Translations under genes and position numbers: made by a program
Assembly (NCBI GenBank): GCA_035341665.1
Contig: DAOQVR010000001.1
Span: forward strand, 62,001-126,000
Direction of reading: 5' to 3'
Length of the DNA: 64,000 bases
Source of the DNA: DAOQVR01 sp035341665
GTDB taxonomy: Bacteria; Chloroflexota; Anaerolineae; JAAYZQ01
Shown: positions 16,212 through 24,644 of the stretch, one piece after another
Numbering within the stretch: position 1 is the first letter of the stretch
How the letters are laid out: each line of letters starts with the position of its first letter
The notes under the pieces: model-generated
Told to the model about the DNA's origin: nothing
What the model saw: the letters and a program-made list of their open reading frames with translations, nothing else
Databases searched by the model: none

Positions 16212-16703
16212 CTAGATATCGAGCTTGAGTTGGGACTTGGATCCGGCCTCGCGCTGCCGGCGTTCTAGAAGGTCTTGAATCTCGTCGGCGAGGTCCTCCA
16301 CATCGGCGAACCGGCGATAGATCGTCGCAAACCGGATGTAGGCAACTTCATCGAGGCGGCGGAGGTTGGCCATCACCATCTCCCCGATCTCGCGGCTCGT
16401 GACCTCACGGCTGCCACGGTGATAGAGCTCGCTCTCAATGCCGCTGACCAGTTCTTCGATCGCTTCGGTTGCGATCGCTCGCTTGGCGCAGGCGATCTGT
16501 ATGCCTCGGACGATCTTGTCGCGATCGAAGGGCTCGCGCCGACCGTCACGCTTGATCACCATCAGCCTGAGCGGAGCAATCCGCTCATAGGTGGTGAATC
16601 GGCGATTGCACTGCAGACACTCCCGCCTGCGACGGATTCCGCCTTCGGCGTCCCGTGTGTCAATCACTCGCGAATCTGGTGCCCCACACAATGGGCAGTT
16701 CAC
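16212..16703 (-). CDS. nrdR: transcriptional repressor NrdR
   Basis: A 163-residue NrdR. The zinc ribbon at the start (CPLC...C..C, with RVIDTRDAEGGIRRRREC) and the ATP-cone (about 48-138; LMVIKRDGRREPFDR.KI) sense dATP/ATP and repress ribonucleotide reductase genes. GTG 16703 is chosen because the family begins Met-x-Cys-Pro-x-Cys and AGGAG lies seven bases upstream; an open frame extends further to 16820 but has no family similarity. It is followed by nrdJ. The C-terminal QREAGSKSQLKLDI tail is poorly conserved. Confidence 0.95.
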   Translation of the reverse strand: MNCPLCGAPDSRVIDTRDAEGGIRRRRECLQCNRRFTTYERIAPLRLMVIKRDGRREPFDRDKIVRGIQIACAKRAIATEAIEELVSGIESELYHRGSREVTSREIGEMVMANLRRLDEVAYIRFATIYRRFADVEDLADEIQDLLERRQREAGSKSQLKLDI

Positions 16704-16836
16704 GCTGTCACTCCTGGGCACCGGCTGCACTTCGACGACCACAGACATACTCGCCGGATACTGGCATGCGCCAGGATCCGGCTCTGCCACCAGTTGTGGC
16801 CGGTCGTGGTGGACCCACAACTGCTAGTGTAAATCT

Positions 16837-16865
16837 AGTATACTATGGACCCATTCAGGGCGCAA
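16837..16865 (-). promoter_or_regulatory. promoter of nrdR-nrdJ with a palindrome over the -10
   Basis: On the minus strand: TTGCGC (16860-16865), 17 bp, TATACT (16837-16842). The -10 lies inside a perfect 10-bp palindrome TAGTATACTA (16836-16845), and a related half-site AGTGTA is at 16826-16831. This is a plausible NrdR autoregulation site. The leader to GTG 16703 would be about 125 bases. Confidence 0.5.
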
Positions 16866-16920
16866 GATCGGCCGTGGGGGCGTCCGGCAAAGGGCCCCAT
16901 CCGTTAACCTGGGGTGCGAG

Positions 16921-16956
16921 CAGCCTCGCCCTCATAGAGGGAAGAGGGCGAGGCTG
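16921..16956 (-). terminator. 13-bp perfect hairpin between ftsZ and nrdR
   Basis: Arms 16921-16933 and 16944-16956 (CAGCCTCGCCCTC and its complement) with a 10-base loop. It lies 40 bases past the ftsZ stop, so it probably ends the dcw transcript. No T-run follows on the minus strand, so it may act as a processing or Rho-assisted end. Confidence 0.45.
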
Positions 16957-16995
16957 GTTTCTGCTATAGGTTGCTCCGGCAGTGGGAGCCCGGTT

Positions 16996-18120
16996 CTACC
17001 GACGGCGCAGGAAGGTCGGGATGTCGAGATCGTCGTCGACACCCCGCGGCGGGACGCTCGGGCTGGCTGTGGGGCGGGATGCCTGCGCCAACCTCGGACC
17101 TGGTCGCACCACGGTGGCAGCGGAAGCTGCAACGTGCTGGACGGCCACCGGCTTCTGAGGCGCTGCCGAGTCGAATCCGGTCGCGATGACCGTCATGCGG
17201 ATCTTGTCCACCATGGCCTCGTCGACCACGGCACCGAAAATGATGTTGACCTCGGGATGAGCCGTCCTACGAATGATCTCGGCCGCCTCATTGACCTCGA
17301 ATAGGCTCATGTCAGGTCCGCCGGTGACATTGAACAGGATGCCTCGCGCTCCATCAATGGTGACGTCCAGAAGGCGGCTGGCTATCGCTTGCTCGGCGGC
17401 CTGAACCGCCTTGTTGTCGCCTTCTCCGTACCCGATGGCCATGAGAGCCGCACCACCCTGGGCCATGATGGAGCGCACGTCGGCAAAATCGAGGTTGATG
17501 AGCCCCGGCAGCGTGATGAGCTCGGAGATGCCTTGGATGCCCTGGCGTAGAACTTCATCGGCTTCACGGAATGCTTGCCGGAGGCTGGTCTTCTTGTCCA
17601 CGATTTCGAGGAGGCGGTCATTGGGGATTGCGATCAGCGTATCGACATGCTGCTTCAGGTTCGCGATGCCTTCGTCTGCGACCTGGCGCCGGCGTGCTCC
17701 TTCGAAGGAGAAAGGCCGGGTCACGACTCCGATGGTGAGGGCACCGGTCTCTTTGGCGATGCGGGCGATAATGGGCGCCGCGCCGGTTCCCGTTCCCCCT
17801 CCCATTCCCGCGGTGATAAAGACCATGTCCGCGCCGCTGATGGTTTCGTACAGGTCATCGCCGCTCTCCTCGGCCGCCTTGGCGCCGACCGCCGGGTCGC
17901 CCCCCGAGCCGAGGCCCTTCGTCAGCTTGTCTCCAATCCTTACGCGATTGGGCGCATTGGCGGACATTAGTGCCTGCGCATCCGTGTTGACGGCAATGAA
18001 CTCGACCCCGCGAAGACCTTCCTCCATCATTCGATTGACGGCGTTGCTGCCGCCCCCACCTACTCCGAGAACCTTGATCCGCGCAAAGTTCTCCACATCG
18101 AGACTGACGTGCTGCTTCAT
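16996..18120 (-). CDS. ftsZ: cell division protein FtsZ
   Basis: A 374-residue tubulin-like GTPase forming the division ring. Visible are the N-terminal GVGGGGSNAVNRM, the tubulin signature GGGTGTGA (107-114), the T7-loop region NLDFADVRSIM and the C-terminal tail DIPTFLRRR that binds FtsA and other anchors. The linker before that tail is short (about 45 residues). A strong ribosome site (AAGGGAGA) is present. A 111-base gap from ftsA separates it. It is the last gene of the dcw cluster. Confidence 0.98.
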   Translation of the reverse strand: MKQHVSLDVENFARIKVLGVGGGGSNAVNRMMEEGLRGVEFIAVNTDAQALMSANAPNRVRIGDKLTKGLGSGGDPAVGAKAAEESGDDLYETISGADMVFITAGMGGGTGTGAAPIIARIAKETGALTIGVVTRPFSFEGARRRQVADEGIANLKQHVDTLIAIPNDRLLEIVDKKTSLRQAFREADEVLRQGIQGISELITLPGLINLDFADVRSIMAQGGAALMAIGYGEGDNKAVQAAEQAIASRLLDVTIDGARGILFNVTGGPDMSLFEVNEAAEIIRRTAHPEVNIIFGAVVDEAMVDKIRMTVIATGFDSAAPQKPVAVQHVAASAATVVRPGPRLAQASRPTASPSVPPRGVDDDLDIPTFLRRR

Positions 18121-18231
18121 GGCTTTCTCCCTTCGTTTCTATTGGTCGCTGAAACCAGTACTCTATTCATTGAGTAGCCGTCCGGCAGGGCACTGCAACT
18201 CGACTCTGCCGGCCGAACCTCGCTTCCACCG

Positions 18232-19470
18232 CTACCCTGGTAGGAACGCCCTAAGCCAGTCACGCACTTTGGTCCAGAAGATGCTGGGCCGGCGCTGTGG
18301 CTTGACTTCTTCCCTCGCAGAGGGCTCGTGCCTCATGCCCCAGAGAAGGAGCCCGACTGCGGTGGCGAAGGCCGGTCCCTCCACCGAGTCGGTCAACCCC
18401 TGAAGGTCATGGGGAGACCCGACGCGTACAGGCAGATCGAGCACCCGCGTTGCGAGGTCCTTGAGGCCGGTCAACTCCGAAGCTCCGCCGCACATCACAA
18501 GACCTGCGGCCAGCAGTCCATCGTAGCCAAGTCTCTTGATCTCCCGGAGGATAAGGACGAGGATCTCTTCCGCGCGTGCCTCGAGCACCTCAGCCAACCT
18601 CAGCCTGGAGACTGCCTGTCTGGCTCCGTCGCCGAAAGAAGTGACGTCGATCGCCTCGTCCGCGTCCAGTGCCGAGGACAGGGCATGCCCGTACTTGATC
18701 TTGAGATCCTCGGCCGTCTTGCGCGGAGTGCGCAGGCCCAGGGCCACATCGGACGTCATGTGCTCCCCACCAGTGGGCAGGACCTGTGTGTGCCAGATGC
18801 TCCCCTCGATGAAGATGCCGACATCAGTCGTGCCACCTCCAATGTCTGCGAGAACCACGCCCATGTCGCGCTCAGAGTCGCGTAGTACTGCCTCGCCCGA
18901 TGCGAGCGACTGAAGAATGAGGTCGTCGATGCTCACGCCGGCATCTGAGACGCACTTGACGAGGTTGCTGACCAACGTGGATGAGCCGGTCACAATGTGG
19001 GCGTCGACCTCAAGCCGCGTTCCCTGCATCCCAACGGGATCCTTGACGCCCTCCTGGCCGTCGAGGATGAAGCCTCGCGGGATGGCATGGATGATCTCCC
19101 GGTTGTGGGGTATGGCAATTGCCCTGGCGCCGTCAAGGGCTCGGTCGACGTCTGCCTGGGTTATGCCCCGTTGGCTGCGGGAGATCGCGACAACTCCGCG
19201 GCTGTTGATCGCTGAGACATGCCCCCCTCCGACAGACACGTAGGCACTGCTGATCTCGTAACCCGAGATCTGTTCGGCCTTGCGCACCGATGCACGAATC
19301 GCCTCCGTAGCCTCCTGAAGATTGACCACGACTCCCTTCTTCAGGCCGCGAGAAGGCGCGATGCCGACACCGATGATCCGCAACTGATCGCCGTTTTCTG
19401 CCTCTCCCACGAGTGTGCAGATCTTGGTTGTGCCTACATCAATGCCTACGATCGGTCTCGGTTCCGTCAC
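18232..19470 (-). CDS. ftsA: cell division protein FtsA
   Basis: A 412-residue actin-like ATPase that anchors FtsZ to the membrane. It has the phosphate-1 motif VGIDVGTTKI (about 8-17), the SHS2-like 1C domain (AYVSVGGGHVSAINSRG), phosphate-2 VLADIGGGTTDVGIF and adenosine-site GLVMCGGASEL. The C-terminus ends in an amphipathic stretch (WTKVRDWLRAFLPG) suited as the membrane-targeting helix. The start is GTG 19470 with GAGGGA upstream. It is co-transcribed between ftsQ and ftsZ. Confidence 0.97.
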   Translation of the reverse strand: MTEPRPIVGIDVGTTKICTLVGEAENGDQLRIIGVGIAPSRGLKKGVVVNLQEATEAIRASVRKAEQISGYEISSAYVSVGGGHVSAINSRGVVAISRSQRGITQADVDRALDGARAIAIPHNREIIHAIPRGFILDGQEGVKDPVGMQGTRLEVDAHIVTGSSTLVSNLVKCVSDAGVSIDDLILQSLASGEAVLRDSERDMGVVLADIGGGTTDVGIFIEGSIWHTQVLPTGGEHMTSDVALGLRTPRKTAEDLKIKYGHALSSALDADEAIDVTSFGDGARQAVSRLRLAEVLEARAEEILVLILREIKRLGYDGLLAAGLVMCGGASELTGLKDLATRVLDLPVRVGSPHDLQGLTDSVEGPAFATAVGLLLWGMRHEPSAREEVKPQRRPSIFWTKVRDWLRAFLPG

Positions 19471-19529
19471 TTTTCCCTCATTCCTGCCACCTACCTGCCA
19501 ATGGAAGAACCTTTGCCCTTGGCCGCTGG

Positions 19530-20501
19530 CTAGTTGTCGCCAGAGGCCGTCCTTCCAGATGACGAGCCATAGACCGGCCGGTCGGCCCAGCGCACGTCGA
19601 CGTAGGTGGGCTTGATTGTGCTGTCTTGAAAGTGCTGGTTGAGTAGCTCAGTGACCTGTATCTTGTGGGCCAGGTCGGCGCTGTCCCCCACATAGACCGG
19701 CCATTCGCCGGCCTGGGCCACCTGGGTGTAGAAGAGGCCTCGGTTGGCATCGTGGAAAAAGACCCGGACTCCGGTGAGGGAGGCAGCCAACTCGCGTACC
19801 GACGAGGCCAGCCCGGAGGGCTCAACTTGGTCTCCGGGCACCAGGATGCGGCCGCTGTAGTCGATCACAAAGACCGTGCTCGGGGCCTGGGTGTCTCCGT
19901 GGTAGGGCAGGACGACTCCCTCTGCGTCCAGCCACCAGTCACGATGCTGGCTCTCCGAGCGCCAGAGGATGACCGGCTGGCGTTCCTCGACATGGATCGA
20001 GATCTGCGAAGGCAGAGAGCAACTCACGTCGACAGACTTCACACCCTGCAGTGAGGAGACCTGACCTTCGACTCGCCTCGGGTCTACCCAGAAGATAGAC
20101 TGCTTGTCGATGTCCGCGGCCGCGTAGACGGCCTGCGGATCTAGGTGCTGCGTCCCTGAGATCACCGCCTCGTAGACAAAGAACCTCTCGTCCGAGGTCG
20201 CGTAGGCGGCGCCGGAGAGCAGCAGAAGAAGCAGCGCGAGGGCCCACCAGCGGGCAGCGACCATTCGCCGGAACTGAAGCCAGACTGCCGAACTGGGCGT
20301 AGCCGAATCAGCACGCGCCTCCGCAACCGCCGTTGTCGTGCGGCGGCGGATTGGCGGGCTTGCCTGCGTCCGAACTCGCCGCTGCGCGACGCCAGCCTTG
20401 AGCGGGACCGCCTCGTGAAACCGTTGCTTCCGCCCGCGGATGTTAGGGCGCCGGACCTGGGCTTGAGGTTTGCGCTTGGTAGTGACCAAAGGTATCCGCA
20501 C
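19530..20501 (-). CDS. ftsQ: cell division protein FtsQ/DivIB
   Basis: A 323-residue single-pass divisome protein. A long basic cytoplasmic tail (1-82, rich in Arg/Lys) is followed by a membrane helix (about 84-101), the POTRA domain (about 105-175; VYEAVISGTQHLD, SIFWVDPRRVE, VKSVDVSCSLPSQISIHVEERQPV) and a beta domain. It links early and late divisome proteins on the outer membrane face. The start is GTG 20501 with AAGGAGA upstream. The cytoplasmic tail is unusually long and Arg-rich for the family. Confidence 0.92.
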   Translation of the reverse strand: MRIPLVTTKRKPQAQVRRPNIRGRKQRFHEAVPLKAGVAQRRVRTQASPPIRRRTTTAVAEARADSATPSSAVWLQFRRMVAARWWALALLLLLLSGAAYATSDERFFVYEAVISGTQHLDPQAVYAAADIDKQSIFWVDPRRVEGQVSSLQGVKSVDVSCSLPSQISIHVEERQPVILWRSESQHRDWWLDAEGVVLPYHGDTQAPSTVFVIDYSGRILVPGDQVEPSGLASSVRELAASLTGVRVFFHDANRGLFYTQVAQAGEWPVYVGDSADLAHKIQVTELLNQHFQDSTIKPTYVDVRWADRPVYGSSSGRTASGDN

Positions 20502-20503
20502 GC

Positions 20504-21628
20504 CTAGTCTCCTTTTCCTGTGCTGTCTGAGGAAGTGACCGAGCGCGCCTTGTCCGCATGACGCTCCAGCGCCAACTCGATCAGCCGGTCAACCAGCTCG
20601 CCATACGGGATGCCCGTGGCCTCCCACAGCTTCGGGTACATACTGATTGGGGTGAATCCGGGTATCGTGTTGATCTCGTTCAGGTATACCATGCCGGTTC
20701 CCTTGTCAAGGAGAAAGTCCGCTCGTGCCATGCCCGCGCAGTCTACCGCCAAGTATGCCTTGATCGCCATCTGGCGTATGGCATCAGACACGGCCTCAGG
20801 GATCGGCGCCGGGATGAGGAGGCCAGAGGTGCCATCCAGGTACTTGGCTGCAAAGTCGTAGAATTCGTTGCAGGGCACGATCTCCCCTGGCACGCTGGCA
20901 ATAGGTTCGTCGTTGCCCAGAACGCCAACCTCGATCTCCCGGGCGTCGATGGCGACCTCGACCACCATCTTGCGATCGTATCGGGATGCATCGCTCAGCG
21001 CGGTCAGAAGCTCGGAGCGGTGGTGGGCCTTGCTTATCCCAACGCTGGAGCCCAGGTTGGCAGGCTTCACGAAGCATGGATAGCCGATCTCTTCTTCCAC
21101 CCGCTCCATGATCGCCTGAGCGTGGCGCACCCAGTCGACGCGCTTGACGGGTAGGAAAGGAACCACCGGTATGCCGTGTGCGCGCGCCACGTCCTTGAAG
21201 AGCAGCTTGTCCATCCCGACAGCCGAAGCCGCCACGCCTGCGCCCACATAGGGGATCCCGGCCATCTCAAGCAGTCCCTGGAGGGTACCGTCTTCTCCAT
21301 ACGGCCCATGCAGCACGGGAAAGATGACGTCCACCGGCCCCGCAGGCAGGGCAGTAACGGCCTGCCCACTGGAGTCCAGAATGACGAGGGAATGCGAGGT
21401 GGCCTCTGCCAGCAGGCCCGCAGGCGGCTCGCCTTCCGCTTTTCCCAACGTGAGAGCCTTCATCGGGTCGCCTGTTACAAGCCAGCGCCCCCCTTGGCTG
21501 ATCCCGATCGGGATGACCTCATACTTGTCGCGATCAACGGCAGCCATCACGCTCTGCGCCGACATAAGGGACACGCTATGCTCGCTCGATTTGCCGCCGA
21601 AGACGACGCCCACTCTGATTTTCCCCAT
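20504..21628 (-). CDS. ddl: D-alanine--D-alanine ligase
   Basis: A 374-residue ATP-grasp enzyme that joins two D-Ala for the peptidoglycan stem. It shows VGVVFGGKSSEHSVSL, HGPYGEDGTLQGLLE, YPCFVKPANLGSSVGI, and the metal-binding RADFLLD...YLNEINTIPGFTPISMYPKLWEA. It sits between murB and ftsQ, as in many dcw clusters. It has a low-complexity C-terminal tail of about 20 residues. Confidence 0.97.
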   Translation of the reverse strand: MGKIRVGVVFGGKSSEHSVSLMSAQSVMAAVDRDKYEVIPIGISQGGRWLVTGDPMKALTLGKAEGEPPAGLLAEATSHSLVILDSSGQAVTALPAGPVDVIFPVLHGPYGEDGTLQGLLEMAGIPYVGAGVAASAVGMDKLLFKDVARAHGIPVVPFLPVKRVDWVRHAQAIMERVEEEIGYPCFVKPANLGSSVGISKAHHRSELLTALSDASRYDRKMVVEVAIDAREIEVGVLGNDEPIASVPGEIVPCNEFYDFAAKYLDGTSGLLIPAPIPEAVSDAIRQMAIKAYLAVDCAGMARADFLLDKGTGMVYLNEINTIPGFTPISMYPKLWEATGIPYGELVDRLIELALERHADKARSVTSSDSTGKGD

Positions 21629-21632
21629 CGCT

Positions 21633-22574
21633 TCACCAATCGCCGATCACCTCGACCTCAAGCTCGAGCCGTATGCCGAATTGAGCCCATACTTGCTCCG
21701 CAGCCAGGTCGATCAATGCCTTTATGGCCTCGGCACCCGCTCCTCCCAGGTTGATGACAAAGTTGGCATGCATCGGCGAGATTTGCGCGCCTCCCAGGAG
21801 GGTACCCTTCAGGCCGGCCGCCTCGATAAGCCTGCCTGCATGGTCCCCCTGTGGGTTCCGGAAGACCGACCCACAGCTTGCGCCGCGTGGCTGCGTCGCT
21901 GCCCTTCGCTCAAGGATAGCGGTCGCTTTCGACTGCAGAGAGGTCCGATCGGCTGGTGCCAGTCGGAACTCCGCAGCCAGCACCACGGCATGGGGCTCAG
22001 GGGACGGGGGTTGGTGTTTCAGGAGGCTGGACCGGTAGCCGTAGCAGAAGCGCTCGACAGGCCAGTCGGCCACTGCGCCGTCAGACTCCAGCATGGAGGC
22101 CGACAGGAGGCTGTCTGCTACGCAGCCGCCGGAGGCCCCGGCGTTGCCGACAACGGCTCCACCGATGGTCCCAGGAATCCCCACCGCCCACTCGAGACCC
22201 CCAAGGCCCGCTCGGATGCATTGACGTGCAGCACCGGCCAGGGTTGCTCCACTCTCCGCTCCTATCCTCAAGCCTCGCGGAGACAGGGTCACGGACCGTG
22301 CGCGATTGACCACTACCAGGCCCCGCATTCCGGCCGGACTGACGAGCACGTTGGCCCCAGACCCCAAGACCCGACAGGGGACACCCTCCTCCGCTGCGCA
22401 CCGCACGGATCGGGCCAAAGCTTCCACGCTCTGCGCCTCCACCAAGAGGTCGGCCGGTCCGCCTACCTTGAGCGTCGTGTATCGCGACAGAGGGCAATGG
22501 CTCTGCACCGAGCTCGGCCCGACTGCAGCCTCCAGGACCTTCTGGAGGCGCTCGAGGTCGCTCACCGTTGCCAT
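21633..22574 (-). CDS. murB: UDP-N-acetylenolpyruvoylglucosamine reductase
   Basis: A 313-residue FAD enzyme that reduces UDP-GlcNAc-enolpyruvate to UDP-MurNAc. The start ATG 22574 overlaps the murC end by 13 bases and gives the normal MurB N-terminus; longer open frame upstream is murC in another frame. Motifs seen: YTTLKVGGPADLL, VLGSGANVLV, GIPGTIGGAVVGNAGA, catalytic Ser in GSVFRNP and a late Glu in ELEVEVIG. HANFVINLGGA is also typical. Confidence 0.96.
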   Translation of the reverse strand: MATVSDLERLQKVLEAAVGPSSVQSHCPLSRYTTLKVGGPADLLVEAQSVEALARSVRCAAEEGVPCRVLGSGANVLVSPAGMRGLVVVNRARSVTLSPRGLRIGAESGATLAGAARQCIRAGLGGLEWAVGIPGTIGGAVVGNAGASGGCVADSLLSASMLESDGAVADWPVERFCYGYRSSLLKHQPPSPEPHAVVLAAEFRLAPADRTSLQSKATAILERRAATQPRGASCGSVFRNPQGDHAGRLIEAAGLKGTLLGGAQISPMHANFVINLGGAGAEAIKALIDLAAEQVWAQFGIRLELEVEVIGDW

Positions 22575-24115
22575 CTGTTCACCGCCTTCACACCTCCGGT
22601 AGTTCGGCAGATCTGCGATTGCCCAGAGGCAGGGGAGTCGGGCTTGCTGGTGCTCCGTAGACGCTCCAGCACCAGCTCGCCCACCCGATATCCGTCTCCG
22701 GCTCCAAGGGTGATCACGACGGCTCCTGGGCGAATCCTTTCGAGAAGCCAGGCAGCTGCGCCTTCGAGGGATTCGACATAATGTGCGTCCGGCGCCTCGA
22801 CGCCCATCGCTCTCATCCGAGAAACAATGTCGGCACCCGATACCTGCCCGGTGTCTTTCTCGCGGGCGGCATAGATGCCGGTGACCAGCACATGGTGCGC
22901 TTCTCCAAAGCATCCGGCGAACTCGTCCAGCAGGGCAGACGTGCGGCTGTAAGTGTGCGGTTGGAACACAACCCAGAGTTCGCGTCCGGGGTACTTGCTG
23001 CTGGCAGCTGCAAGGGTAGCGCGTACGGCAGTGGGGTGATGCGCATAGTCGTCGACCACAGTGACACCGCCCGCCTGCCCCTTGACCTCAAAGCGGCGAG
23101 CAGTTCCTCGGAAGCGTGTGAGTGCAGCTGCAGCCGAGTCAAAGTCAACGCCGACCGAATTCGTCGCGGCAATCGCTGCCAGCCCATTGAGCACATTGTG
23201 CAGGCCGGGCAGCTGTAGGGCACACTGACCCAACCGCCGGCCCTCGGCACGCACTCTAAAAACGGGGCAGCCGTTCAGCTGGACATCTTCCGCCTGCCAG
23301 GTGCAGCCTGCATGAAGCCCGTAGGTAGTGTAGCTCCCTTTCCCAGACTCCAAGGAGCCCGCTTCGCCAACGCAGGCTCTCAGCGGGTGTATCCTGCCAC
23401 AGACACGCTCGGCCAGGCTCACGGCGCCGGCATCCTCGGCGCAGATCACCATCTGTCCCTGTTCGCACGCCTGTGTGGCGAACTCGGCGAACGCATCCTG
23501 CATATCCGCAATGGTGGGGTAGCAGTCAGGGTGGTCGTGCTCAAGGCTCGTAATCACGGCGACCTGTGGTCTCAGGCCGAGGAATGCGCGGTCATACTCG
23601 TCCGCCTCTATGGCGAAGAGGTGACCGGTGCCTGCCTTTGCGTTGGTGCCGAGGTTCTGAAGGATGCCCCCGACGACGAACGAGGGACTGAAACCGGCCT
23701 CCGTCAGAATCCACGCAATCATGGCTGTGGTCGTGGTCTTGCCGTGGGTGCCTGCCACAGCGATCGTGGTCTTGCCGGCAGTCAAAGCCCCCAAGAGCTC
23801 CCTGCGCCTGATGACTTCGAATCCTTGCCGTCGTGCTGTGACTACCTCGGGATTGCCACTGGGCACTGCCGAGGATACGACGACCAGCGGAGGTGTGACC
23901 TCGACCGCCCCCGTCGGCGGCAGGAGGTTCTCGGGCCTGTGCCCGATGTGCACGACGATGCCTTCCGCCCGCAGTGCATCTATAACAGCCGACGGCATCT
24001 GGTCGGATCCAGTCACCAGGTAGCCCCAACCATGGAGGACGCGGGCGATGCCTGACAGCCCGCTGCCGCCTATTCCGACTATGTGTACTCTGGTCCTCTC
24101 ATCGAGGTCAGTCAT
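22562..24115 (-). CDS. murC: UDP-N-acetylmuramate--L-alanine ligase
   Basis: A 517-residue Mur ligase adding L-Ala to UDP-MurNAc. N-terminal VHIVGIGGSGLSGIARVL, ATP loop GTHGKTTTTAMI (about 120-131), EADEYDRAFL, DHPDCY, and C-terminal VVDDYAHHPTAVRATL and VFQPHTYSRT match MurC precisely. About 30 residues past the usual C-terminus are Ser/Thr-rich. It starts eight bases after the CvpA-like gene and overlaps murB. Confidence 0.97.
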   Translation of the reverse strand: MTDLDERTRVHIVGIGGSGLSGIARVLHGWGYLVTGSDQMPSAVIDALRAEGIVVHIGHRPENLLPPTGAVEVTPPLVVVSSAVPSGNPEVVTARRQGFEVIRRRELLGALTAGKTTIAVAGTHGKTTTTAMIAWILTEAGFSPSFVVGGILQNLGTNAKAGTGHLFAIEADEYDRAFLGLRPQVAVITSLEHDHPDCYPTIADMQDAFAEFATQACEQGQMVICAEDAGAVSLAERVCGRIHPLRACVGEAGSLESGKGSYTTYGLHAGCTWQAEDVQLNGCPVFRVRAEGRRLGQCALQLPGLHNVLNGLAAIAATNSVGVDFDSAAAALTRFRGTARRFEVKGQAGGVTVVDDYAHHPTAVRATLAAASSKYPGRELWVVFQPHTYSRTSALLDEFAGCFGEAHHVLVTGIYAAREKDTGQVSGADIVSRMRAMGVEAPDAHYVESLEGAAAWLLERIRPGAVVITLGAGDGYRVGELVLERLRSTSKPDSPASGQSQICRTTGGVKAVNRWQR

Positions 24116-24122
24116 TTGCGAC

Positions 24123-24644
24123 CTACTTCAGAAGCATCAACAGGATGAGCAGAACACCAGGCACAAGCAGTACGAATGGACTGGTGTTCTGCATGAGGGA
24201 CAATGGCAAGTAGTGTGCGATAGTGTTGTGCAGACCAGACAACGGCCCACTGACCAGATCCCACCTCGAGCTGTAGTAGTTGGCCTGCGCAAGCAAGTCC
24301 CAGAGTGTGCCCGCAATCAAGTATCCGTTGAGCAAACCGCTCAGCAATCCAAACACGGACCCAAAAAGGCCCTTCATCTGCTTGACGGGAAAGGAGAGGA
24401 CATAGCCCTCGTACGAGATATAGGCGACGACCAGGATGGCGATGCCGAAATAGGCTGGCTTGAGCCAACCCGACGAGGCGGAAGGTGCAAGGCCGGCAAT
24501 GAACTTGGACCAGACGATGTGGAGTGTGAAGAGACTGATCATCAAGACCGCCGAAGTGCCCAGCTCCTTTGCCAGGCCCCGAGCTGCGCCTATAGCGCAG
24601 AAGGCGAGCAGGGCAACGAACCACACGTATTCAACGGGGATCAT
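24123..24644 (-). CDS. CvpA-family-like integral membrane protein within the dcw cluster
   Basis: A 173-residue hydrophobic protein with about five predicted membrane segments (about 5-20, 32-50, 63-85, 95-115, 150-172). It has the CvpA-like start of a long-lived helix then GAARGLAKELG, as in CvpA/colicin V production proteins. No catalytic motif is visible. Its ATG overlaps the murG stop by 4 bases and murC starts eight bases later, so it is firmly part of the operon. A gene at this place is not part of the standard dcw set. A role in envelope or lipid II handling can only be guessed from position. Confidence 0.65.
   Translation of the reverse strand: MIPVEYVWFVALLAFCAIGAARGLAKELGTSAVLMISLFTLHIVWSKFIAGLAPSASSGWLKPAYFGIAILVVAYISYEGYVLSFPVKQMKGLFGSVFGLLSGLLNGYLIAGTLWDLLAQANYYSSRWDLVSGPLSGLHNTIAHYLPLSLMQNTSPFVLLVPGVLLILLMLLK

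Noticed and set aside
16704..16820. Longer NrdR starting at TTG 16820 or ATG 16748
   Set aside because: The extension has no family similarity, while GTG 16703 has AGGAG at seven bases and gives the canonical M-x-C-P-x-C start.
16704..16860. Cobalamin riboswitch upstream of nrdR-nrdJ
   Set aside because: No B12-box (GCCACTG-type) core is present, and the leader of about 125 bases is short for this class.
21324..22781. A 485-codon plus-strand frame over ddl, murB and murC
   Set aside because: It is antisense to three well-conserved Mur genes and shows no similarity to any family.
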